NCBI GenBank assembly: GCA_937974195.1
Contig: CALJIC010000128.1
Span: 1-27,039 of the forward strand
Reading direction: 5' to 3'
DNA from: an uncultured Roseiflexaceae bacterium
GTDB taxonomy: Bacteria; Chloroflexota; Chloroflexia; Chloroflexales; Roseiflexaceae
Length of the DNA stretch: 27,039 bases
How positions within the stretch are numbered: the first letter of the stretch is position 1; each line of letters opens with the position of its first letter. The translations under genes were made by a program, and so were the position numbers. Below are positions 21,484-27,039 of this stretch, piece by piece. Below the pieces are notes generated by a model, which ran no database searches, was not told the origin of the DNA, and saw only the letters and a program-made list of their open reading frames with translations.

Positions 21484-22479
21484 GTGCCGACCAATCTGCG
21501 CCGCAGCATCCTCATATCGCTCGTCCTGGCCTTCGGCGTGGCCATCGGCCTGGGGCTGATCAGCGACATCCGCGACGTCTCGCGGAGCTTCAGCACCTTC
21601 CAGTGGACGGTGCTCCCGGCCGTGCTCGGCTTCACGCTGCTCAACTACGCGCTGCGCTGGCTGAAGTGGGACTACTACCTGCGCGCGATGCGCATGCACC
21701 ACGGGGTGAGCCGCTGGGACAGCGTGCTGCTCTTCACCAGCGGCATGCTCATGGCCGTCACGCCGGCCAAGGTCGGCGAGGTGCTCAAGAGCGCGCTGCT
21801 CAGGCGCATCAACGGCACGCCGCTGTCGGCCTCGGCGCCGATCGTGCTGGCCGAGCGCATCACCGACGGGCTGGCGATGCTGCTGCTGATGGGCGCCGGC
21901 CTCACGCTCTACGCCCCGGCGCGCCCGGCCTTCGTGGCCCTGCTCGCGCTCACCGTCGCCGGGCTGGCCGCCCTCCAGTCCCAGCCGCTGGTGGACCGGC
22001 TGTGCGCCGTGCTGGCGCGCCTGCCGTTCGGCGAGCGGGCGGTGCCGCGCCTCCAGACCGCCTACGCGAGCACCCGCGCCCTGCTGAACTGGCGGGTCCT
22101 GTTCCCCTCCACCGCGATCAGCCTGGTGTCCTGGTTCGGCGAGTGCCTGGCGTTCTACTACGTGCTGCGCGGCGTCGGCGTGGAGGGCGAGGCGCTGCGG
22201 CTGCTGCTGGTGGCGACCTTCGTCTTCGCCGCGTCCACGCTGTTCGGGCTGGTCTCGTTTCTGCCGGGCGGCCTCGGCGTCTCCGAGGCCTCCAGCACCG
22301 GGCTGCTGGTGCTGCTGGTGCCCATGGCGGCCGGCCCGGCCACCGCCGCCACGATCCTGATCCGCTTCTGCACGCTCTGGTTCGGCGTGACGCTCGGCGC
22401 GCTGGCGCTGGCGCTCTTCGGGCGGCGCTACCGCACGGGGGCGCCCGGAGCGCCGGTGGCGGAGGGCGCGGCGCCGTAG
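21484..22479 (+). CDS. LPG_synthase_TM / AglD-type polytopic membrane protein
   Basis: 331 residues, all in a hydrophobic domain with about seven or eight spans (roughly 8-27, 40-58, 82-96, 121-145, 146-165, 206-229, 236-258, 270-312). It matches the flippase-like domain of MprF and YbhN/AglD proteins (PF03706): NYALRWLKWDYYLRAM at 54-69, TPAKVGEVLKSALLRR at 93-108, ERITDGLAMLLL at 124-135, SFLPGGLGVSEASSTGLL at 258-275. Such proteins move lipids or lipid-linked sugars across the membrane. The synthase domain of MprF is absent. GTG at 21484 is preferred; the AGGA upstream overlaps the stop of the epimerase gene. The C-terminal 20 residues are hydrophilic. Confidence 0.9.
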   Translation: MPTNLRRSILISLVLAFGVAIGLGLISDIRDVSRSFSTFQWTVLPAVLGFTLLNYALRWLKWDYYLRAMRMHHGVSRWDSVLLFTSGMLMAVTPAKVGEVLKSALLRRINGTPLSASAPIVLAERITDGLAMLLLMGAGLTLYAPARPAFVALLALTVAGLAALQSQPLVDRLCAVLARLPFGERAVPRLQTAYASTRALLNWRVLFPSTAISLVSWFGECLAFYYVLRGVGVEGEALRLLLVATFVFAASTLFGLVSFLPGGLGVSEASSTGLLVLLVPMAAGPATAATILIRFCTLWFGVTLGALALALFGRRYRTGAPGAPVAEGAAP

Positions 22480-22746
22480 CGCCGGAGCGCTGTTGTTCGT
22501 GCCGCTCGCGCGAAAGGGATGCCCGTCGTCGTGCGGCGCCGCCTCGAACCCCCGCTCCGCCCGTCCGGCGGGCGGGTGTACGGCCTGAGGGGCGCACCCT
22601 CAGCCACCGCGGCGCCCGATCCGCAGCGGCGGGGCTATGGGCGCGTCGCACACCACCTGCACGCCCGAGATCGTCGCCCGGCACATGCCGCCGCGCCCGA
22701 TCATGCGCTACGATAGAAGGACAAACGCAACAGAGGGCTCCCCTGC
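22480..22746. other. Intergenic region with two hairpins
   Basis: About 265 bp with no gene. CCGCCCG (22557-22563) pairs with CGGGCGG (22569-22575), and CTGAGGG (22585-22591) pairs with CCCTCAG (22597-22603). Both are perfect 7-bp stems with 5-nt loops and may end the epimerase-membrane protein transcript. A weak -10 (TACGAT near 22719) could serve the lipoprotein gene. Confidence 0.5.
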
Positions 22747-23958
22747 ATGATCCGTTTTCTCGCGAAGCTTCTCGTCCTCCCCGCCGCGCTGCTGGCCCTG
22801 GCCGCGTGCGGCGCGCGCCCGCTGCTCGGGGAGGTGACCCTCTCCGCGCCCGAGCTGCACGCCACCGGCGCCGGCGAGACCGTCCGCATCAGCTACGCCA
22901 TCGGGCGCCCGGCGAGCGTCACCGTGTACCTCGAGGACGCCGCGGGCGCGCGCTACGTGCTGCGGCAGGACGAGCCGCGCCAGGCGTCGGCCGAGCCTTA
23001 CACCCTGCGCTTCGACGGCACGGCGCCCACCGACGACCCCGAGATCAAGCAGCGCGCCCTGCCGAGCGGCAGCTACACTGTGGTGGTCGAGGCGGCCGCG
23101 GCGGACGGCGAGCGGGCCAAGCGCGAGCTGCCGCTGACGATCGTCGCCGCCGACGCGCCGCTGCCGCAGATCGAGAACCTGGTGGCCTACCCGACGACGA
23201 TCTCGCCCAACGCCGACGCGATCGACGACGTGGCCGAGATCACCTTCCGCCCGGTCGTCACCGCGACGGTGGACATCGAGATCATCGGGCCGGGCTGCAA
23301 CCCGCTCTGCCCGTTCATCAGCGGCCAGGAGGTCGAGCCGGTGCTGCAGCGCTTCGTCTGGAACGGGCGCACGGTGGACGGCGCGCTGCTGCCGAACGGG
23401 GACTACACCTACCTCGTGCGGGCGCGCGACCGGCTCGGCAACCTGGTGGAGAAGCGCGGCGCGATCTCGGTGGTGGGCGCCGGCCAGCCGGAGGTCACCA
23501 TCACCTACAGCTACATGGCGCCGCAGGCGATCATGCTCGGCGACGTGATCACCGTCACCATGCGGGTCAAGAACACCGGCGACGTGCCGATCCGCACCTA
23601 CGGCCCGCCGTCCGGCTACGAGTACACCACCGACGAGGTGTTCTCCTCGATCGAGGACGGCCGCTACGCCGCCAAGTCGGGCGGCTTCTGGCGCATCGGC
23701 GTCGACTGGGACGCCAACAGCGGCGGGGCGGCCAAGCGCTACCCCTACCGCTGGGCGCTGAGCCCGCGCCCGCCGGAGCAGTGGCGGGTGCCGTTCGAGG
23801 AGGACCTGCTCATGCCCGGCGAGGAGGCCGAGATCATCGGGCGGGTGCGCGTGCTGCAGCAGGAGACCAAGATGGGCTTCTACGTCGGCCTGATCCAGGA
23901 CGGCGTCGGCTTCTTCCAGGACCGCACCGGCCGGACGATTGTGGAGGTCGGGTTCTGA
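22747..23958 (+). CDS. Lipoprotein with FlgD/Ig-like domains
   Basis: 403 residues. The N-terminus (MIRFLAKLLVLPAALLALAAC) is a lipoprotein signal with lipobox LAAC and lipidated C21, so the protein is anchored outside the membrane. Residues ~28-135 form a first Ig-like/FlgD-type domain (TVRISYAIGRPASVTVYL, PSGSYTVVVEA); residues ~140-245 form a second with SPNADAID at 153-160, resembling the C-terminal FlgD-like 'SPNGDGxND' element, and LLPNGDYTYLVRARDRLGN; residues ~248-403 form a third beta-rich domain of unknown type with IEDGRYAAKSGGFWRIGVDWD. No enzyme motif is visible; scaffolding or surface binding is likely. ATG 22747 has GAGGG 9 bp away. The gene stands alone between the preceding operon and rpsO. 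Confidence 0.92.
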   Translation: MIRFLAKLLVLPAALLALAACGARPLLGEVTLSAPELHATGAGETVRISYAIGRPASVTVYLEDAAGARYVLRQDEPRQASAEPYTLRFDGTAPTDDPEIKQRALPSGSYTVVVEAAAADGERAKRELPLTIVAADAPLPQIENLVAYPTTISPNADAIDDVAEITFRPVVTATVDIEIIGPGCNPLCPFISGQEVEPVLQRFVWNGRTVDGALLPNGDYTYLVRARDRLGNLVEKRGAISVVGAGQPEVTITYSYMAPQAIMLGDVITVTMRVKNTGDVPIRTYGPPSGYEYTTDEVFSSIEDGRYAAKSGGFWRIGVDWDANSGGAAKRYPYRWALSPRPPEQWRVPFEEDLLMPGEEAEIIGRVRVLQQETKMGFYVGLIQDGVGFFQDRTGRTIVEVGF

Positions 23959-24035
23959 GGCGCCGCGGATTCGCCACGCCGCCCGGCCAGCAGAAAAGGT
24001 GAGCACAACGGCGTGCAAGCTGGACGAAGGTGTGC

Positions 24036-24041
24036 TATAAT
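24036..24041 (+). promoter_or_regulatory. Extended -10 promoter of rpsO
   Basis: TATAAT (perfect -10, 24036-24041) preceded by TG-C (extended -10). The -35 at 17 bp spacing is GTGCAA (24013-24018), a weak match. The start site would be near 24048, giving a ~60-nt leader. Confidence 0.75.
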
Positions 24042-24049
24042 GCGGCATG

Positions 24050-24103
24050 GCTTGCAACAAGCGAACGACAGGCTGCGCCGGCCTGCTCGCGATTAGTAAG
24101 GAG
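24050..24103 (+). promoter_or_regulatory. Structured leader of rpsO with two competing hairpins
   Basis: GCTTG (24050-24054) can pair with CAAGC (24058-24062). The alternative GCGA (24061-24064) with TCGC (24087-24090), continued by CAGGC (24069-24073) with GCCTG (24081-24085), uses overlapping bases. This sits just before AAGGAG (24098-24103). Competing leader structures suit autoregulation by S15, as known in other bacteria. Confidence 0.5.
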
Positions 24104-24109
24104 TAATCC

Positions 24110-24379
24110 GTGGCGCTCGACAAAGAAGACAAGACGACGATCATCAGCGACTACCAGGTGCACGGCAACGACACCGGCTCACCTGAGGTGCAGGTTGCGC
24201 TGCTCACCGAGCGCATCAACCAGCTGATCGAACACCTGAAGATCCACACGCACGACCACCACTCGCGGCGTGGTCTGCTGAAGCTGGTGGGCCGTCGCCG
24301 TCGGCTGCTGGCCTACCTGAGCGGCAAGGACAAGGAGCGCTACCGGGCGCTCATCGACCGCTTGGGTCTGCGGCGCTAG
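24110..24379 (+). CDS. rpsO: 30S ribosomal protein S15
   Basis: 89 residues, normal length. It binds 16S rRNA helices 20-22 and starts assembly of the platform of the 30S subunit. The family features are seen: DTGSPEVQVALLTERINQLIEHLKIHTHDHHSRRGLLKLVGRRRRLLAYL (about 21-70), with the conserved basic RRG and GRRRRLL. It starts at GTG 24110 with AAGGAG 6 bp upstream. pnp follows on the same strand after 338 bp of structured sequence, the classical rpsO-pnp order. In other bacteria S15 represses its own mRNA, consistent with the leader here. Confidence 0.98.
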   Translation: MALDKEDKTTIISDYQVHGNDTGSPEVQVALLTERINQLIEHLKIHTHDHHSRRGLLKLVGRRRRLLAYLSGKDKERYRALIDRLGLRR

Positions 24380-24717
24380 GAGACAATGGGTGAGCGACTG
24401 GATGACGAAACGACTGTCGCTAGCACTGGATACACTTCCTCTCGTCGTCCTCGCTTCACTATCTGCCCCGTGCGTAAGATCTACTCTGCGAGCCTGGGGA
24501 GGAAGCTCCCCGGGCTCGTGCGTGTTGCAGGCCACTCGTATGTAGGCGGGTCGTTAGGGATTGGAGAGCGCGGCCGAGAGCCGAGGGTGAGAGCGAACAG
24601 CCACACGGGCGATGCCCCAGCGTCTGCCTTCGGCCTTCCCCTCTCGGAAGCGGCCTCCAGTGCCTAACGGCCCTCAGAAGAGCCGCAGAGACGGCTCATC
24701 GTAAGGAACAGAAACGT
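24380..24717 (+). other. Structured rpsO-pnp intergenic region
   Basis: About 340 nt without a gene. GAGCCTGGGGAG (24490-24501) pairs fully with 24506-24517 around a GAAG loop. Further on, CCGAGAG (24574-24580) can pair with CTCTCGG (24641-24647), and inside it GCCGAGGG (24580-24587) with CCTTCGGC (24627-24634; the shared G24580 can pair only once). GAGCCG (24680-24685) pairs with CGGCTC (24692-24697) right before the AAGGAA site of pnp. A double-stranded leader of this kind is where RNase III and PNPase autoregulate pnp in Escherichia coli. Confidence 0.6.
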
Positions 24718-27003
24718 ATGTCAGAGGTTCAGATACGTACTGAGACGACCGAGTTTCACGGACGCAAGGTGTACTCGGTCAGCACCGAGATCGCCGGGCG
24801 CACCCTCACGCTGGAGACCGGGCGGCTGGCCGAGCAGGCCGACGGCGCGGTCACCGTTCGCTACGGCGACACCGTGCTGCTGGCGACCGCCGTCGGCGCC
24901 AAGACGCCCCGCGAGGGAGTCGACTTCTTCCCGCTCACGGTGGACTACGAGGAGCGGACCTACGCCGTGGGGAAGATCCCCGGCAGCGTGCTGCGGCGCG
25001 AGGGCCGGCCGGCTGAGTCGGCCATCCTCACCGCCCGCCTCACCGACCGCCCGCTGCGGCCGCTCTTCCCCGAGGGGTACCGCAACGAGGTCCAGGTGAT
25101 CGTCACCACCTTCTCGACCGACCTGATCAACGACCCGGCGCCGCTGTCGATCATCGGCGCCTCGGCGGCGCTGGCGATCTCCGACATCCCGTTCCTCGGG
25201 CCGGTCGGCGCGGTGCAGGTCGGCTACCTGGACGGGCAGCTGGTGATCAACCCGCCGATGCAGCAGATGTCCGAGAGCGAGCTCGACCTGGTGGTGGCCG
25301 GCACGAAAGACGCCGTGCTGATGGTCGAGGCCGGGGCCAAGGAGCTGCCTGAGGACGTGATGCTGCAGGCGGTGATGGAGGGCCACGCGATCTGCAAGCA
25401 GCTCTGCGCGCTGCAGGAGGAGCTGGTGCGGCTGGCCGGCAAGCCGAAGCGGCCGTTCACCCCGCCGCCGGCCGACACCTCGCTCGAGGATGCGGTGCGG
25501 GCCTGGATGGGCAACCGGCTGTACGAGGCGATCAGCAACCCGAACAAGGCCGTGCGCGAGCAGCAGACCGAGCAGCTGAAGGCGGAGGTGATCGCCCACT
25601 TCACCGCCGACGAGCCGGAGGAGGAGATCGCGGCCCGCACCAAGGCGGTCGACACGGCCTTCGAGAACATCCTGTACGAGGAGGTCCGCCGCCTGATCCT
25701 GGAGCGCGGCGAGCGGGTCGACGGGCGCGGGCCGACCGACATCCGGCCGATCACGGTCCAGGTCGGGGTGATCCCGCGCGTCCACGGCTCGGGGCTGTTC
25801 ACCCGCGGCCAGACCCAGGTGCTGACGATCGCGACGCTCGGGGCGCCGGGCGAGGAGCAGCGGGTGGGCGTGAGCGAGCTGGGGGTGGAGCCGGCCAAGC
25901 GCTACATCCACCACTACAACTTCCCGCCCTTCTCCACCGGCGAGGTGAAGCGGCTCGGCTCGCCGCGGCGGCGCGACATCGGGCACGGGGCGCTGGCCGA
26001 GCGCTCGCTGCTGGCGGTGCTGCCGCCCAAGGAGGAGTTCGCCTACACCATGCGCCTGGTCTCCGAGACGCTGTCGTCGAACGGCTCGTCCTCGATGGCC
26101 TCGGTGTGCGGCAGCACGCTGGCGCTGATGGACGCGGGCGTGCCGATCAAGGCGCCGGTGGCCGGGATCGCGATGGGCCTGATCACCGGGAGCGACGGCC
26201 GCTGGAAGGTCCTGACCGACATCCAGGGCGTCGAGGACCACCTGGGCGACATGGACTTCAAGGTGGCCGGCACCGCTACGGGGATCACCGGGCTGCAGAT
26301 GGACATCAAGACCACCGGGATCACCTACGACATCATGCGCGTGGCGTTCGAGCAGGCGCGCGAGGGGCGGCTGCAGATCCTGGACAAGATGCTGGCCGTG
26401 ATCGACAAGCCGCGCCCGCAGATGTCGCCGTTCGCGCCGCGCATCATCACGCTGCAGATCAACCCCGATAAGATCGGCACGCTGATCGGCCCGGGCGGCA
26501 AGACGATCCGCAGCATCACCGACGCGACGGGCGCGCAGATCGACATCGAGGACGACGGGCGGGTGTTCATCGCCACCGCCGACGGCGAGGCGGCCGAGCG
26601 CGCGGTCTCGATGATCGAGGCGCTCACGCGCGAGATCAAGGTCGGCGACATCTTCCTCGGCAAGGTGGTGCGGATCATGCCCTTCGGCGCCTTCGTCAAC
26701 CTGGTGCCGGGCAAGGACGGCATGGTCCACGTCTCCGAGCTGGACGTGAACCGCGTCGAGAACGTCGAGGACGTCGTCAAGATGGGCGACGAGATCAACG
26801 TGATGGTGATCGGCGTGGACCAGGGCACCGGCAAGGTCAGCCTGTCGCGCCGGGCGCTGCTCACCGGCGAGAGCGCCGAGGACCGCCAGGCGGCCGGGAG
26901 CGGGCGCGGCCCGCGCAACGGCAGCGACCGCGGCCCGCGCCAGAACGGCGACCGCGGCCCGCGTGGCGGCGGGGACCGGCAGCGCCCGCGCCGCCGCGAC
27001 TAG
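24718..27003 (+). CDS. pnp: Polyribonucleotide nucleotidyltransferase (PNPase)
   Basis: 761 residues, full length. PNPase degrades RNA 3' to 5' using phosphate. Domains in order: RNase PH-like 1 (about 15-150), linking helical domain (to ~320), catalytic RNase PH-like 2 (~325-570, with LVSETLSSNGSSSMASVCG and LTDIQGVEDHLGDMDFKVAGT, the latter carrying the active-site aspartates), KH domain (GPGGKTIR at 591-598), S1 domain from ~642 (VGDIFLGKVVRIMPFGAFV). The last ~40 residues are a low-complexity basic tail of repeated RGPR/GGD elements, which may bind RNA or partners. ATG at 24718 has AAGGAA upstream. Paired with rpsO as in many bacteria, and preceded by a folded leader. Confidence 0.98.
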   Translation: MSEVQIRTETTEFHGRKVYSVSTEIAGRTLTLETGRLAEQADGAVTVRYGDTVLLATAVGAKTPREGVDFFPLTVDYEERTYAVGKIPGSVLRREGRPAESAILTARLTDRPLRPLFPEGYRNEVQVIVTTFSTDLINDPAPLSIIGASAALAISDIPFLGPVGAVQVGYLDGQLVINPPMQQMSESELDLVVAGTKDAVLMVEAGAKELPEDVMLQAVMEGHAICKQLCALQEELVRLAGKPKRPFTPPPADTSLEDAVRAWMGNRLYEAISNPNKAVREQQTEQLKAEVIAHFTADEPEEEIAARTKAVDTAFENILYEEVRRLILERGERVDGRGPTDIRPITVQVGVIPRVHGSGLFTRGQTQVLTIATLGAPGEEQRVGVSELGVEPAKRYIHHYNFPPFSTGEVKRLGSPRRRDIGHGALAERSLLAVLPPKEEFAYTMRLVSETLSSNGSSSMASVCGSTLALMDAGVPIKAPVAGIAMGLITGSDGRWKVLTDIQGVEDHLGDMDFKVAGTATGITGLQMDIKTTGITYDIMRVAFEQAREGRLQILDKMLAVIDKPRPQMSPFAPRIITLQINPDKIGTLIGPGGKTIRSITDATGAQIDIEDDGRVFIATADGEAAERAVSMIEALTREIKVGDIFLGKVVRIMPFGAFVNLVPGKDGMVHVSELDVNRVENVEDVVKMGDEINVMVIGVDQGTGKVSLSRRALLTGESAEDRQAAGSGRGPRNGSDRGPRQNGDRGPRGGGDRQRPRRRD

Positions 27004-27024
27004 GAGCTCATTGCGGCGGTGTGG

Positions 27025-27039
27025 CGCGGCTTCGCCGCG
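27025..27039 (+). terminator. Hairpin after pnp, at window edge
   Basis: CGCGGC-TTC-GCCGCG is a perfect 6-bp stem 21 bp after the pnp stop. The window ends here, so a T-run cannot be checked. Confidence 0.45.

Noticed and set aside
21603..24002. A 799-residue plus-strand frame overlapping the membrane protein and lipoprotein genes
   Set aside because: It is the +1 shadow of two genes with clear hydrophobic and lipobox features and is Arg/Ala-rich without domains.
24386..24667. A 93-residue frame between rpsO and pnp
   Set aside because: It lies within the structured leader, lacks a convincing ribosome site and has no family resemblance.

Overview
The window is about 27 kb of GC-rich bacterial chromosome. 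It carries housekeeping genes (start of rpoB, two tRNA genes, rpsO-pnp) mixed with metabolic, envelope and regulatory genes. The gene mix suggests Chloroflexota, probably class Chloroflexia. Clues are a TPR/membrane protein, DUF4395 next to a thioredoxin-like protein, a PrsW-like protein with a C-terminal extension, FlgD/Ig-like lipoproteins, TolB-type propellers, a fused aldolase/short-chain dehydrogenase and methylmalonyl-CoA epimerase. This placement is inference from gene content only. No mobile element, CRISPR array or phage gene was recognised.

Layout. 1-580 (-): 5' end of rpoB, with a leader of about 320 nt behind a near-consensus promoter at 909-937. 1014-1089: tRNA-Arg(TCT) with promoter and terminator. 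1350-2424 (+): an unknown small protein and a stand-alone response-regulator receiver. 2509-6614 (-): Zincin_1 protease, GH18 protein, TPR/membrane protein and M42 aminopeptidase; the first two form a tight operon behind a consensus promoter. 6954-7574 (-): ECF-type sigma factor, then about 490 bp of non-coding DNA with a palindrome cluster. 8067-8996 (-): PfkB sugar kinase. 9079-9152: tRNA-Gly(TCC). 9205-11724 (-): DUF4395 protein, thioredoxin-like protein, aldo-keto reductase and cupin. 11883-12799 (+): PPOX-fold protein followed by a broken histidine phosphatase. 13119-17167 (+): PrsW-like membrane protein, exported Ig-like protein, and a TolB propeller joined to a DD-peptidase-like (M15) domain. 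17208-20895 (-): M19 dipeptidase, RidA, and aldolase/SDR fusion. 21075-23958 (+): methylmalonyl-CoA epimerase, LPG-synthase/AglD-type membrane protein, lipoprotein. 24110-27003 (+): rpsO and pnp with structured leaders.

How the genes fit together. rpoB, tRNAs, rpsO and pnp serve transcription, translation and RNA turnover. Several gene groups act at the cell surface: GH18, M15-like, PrsW-like, lipoprotein and Ig-like proteins. DUF4395 and the thioredoxin-like protein, both with CxxC motifs, look like a thiol-redox pair under a promoter that carries an AT-rich palindrome. The aldolase/dehydrogenase with RidA and a dipeptidase looks catabolic, but no sugar transporter or isomerase is nearby. 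The least ordinary items are the propeller-M15 fusion, the PrsW-like protein that has lost its expected catalytic residues, the inverted repeat in the rpoB leader, the frameshifted phosphatase, and the palindrome clusters.
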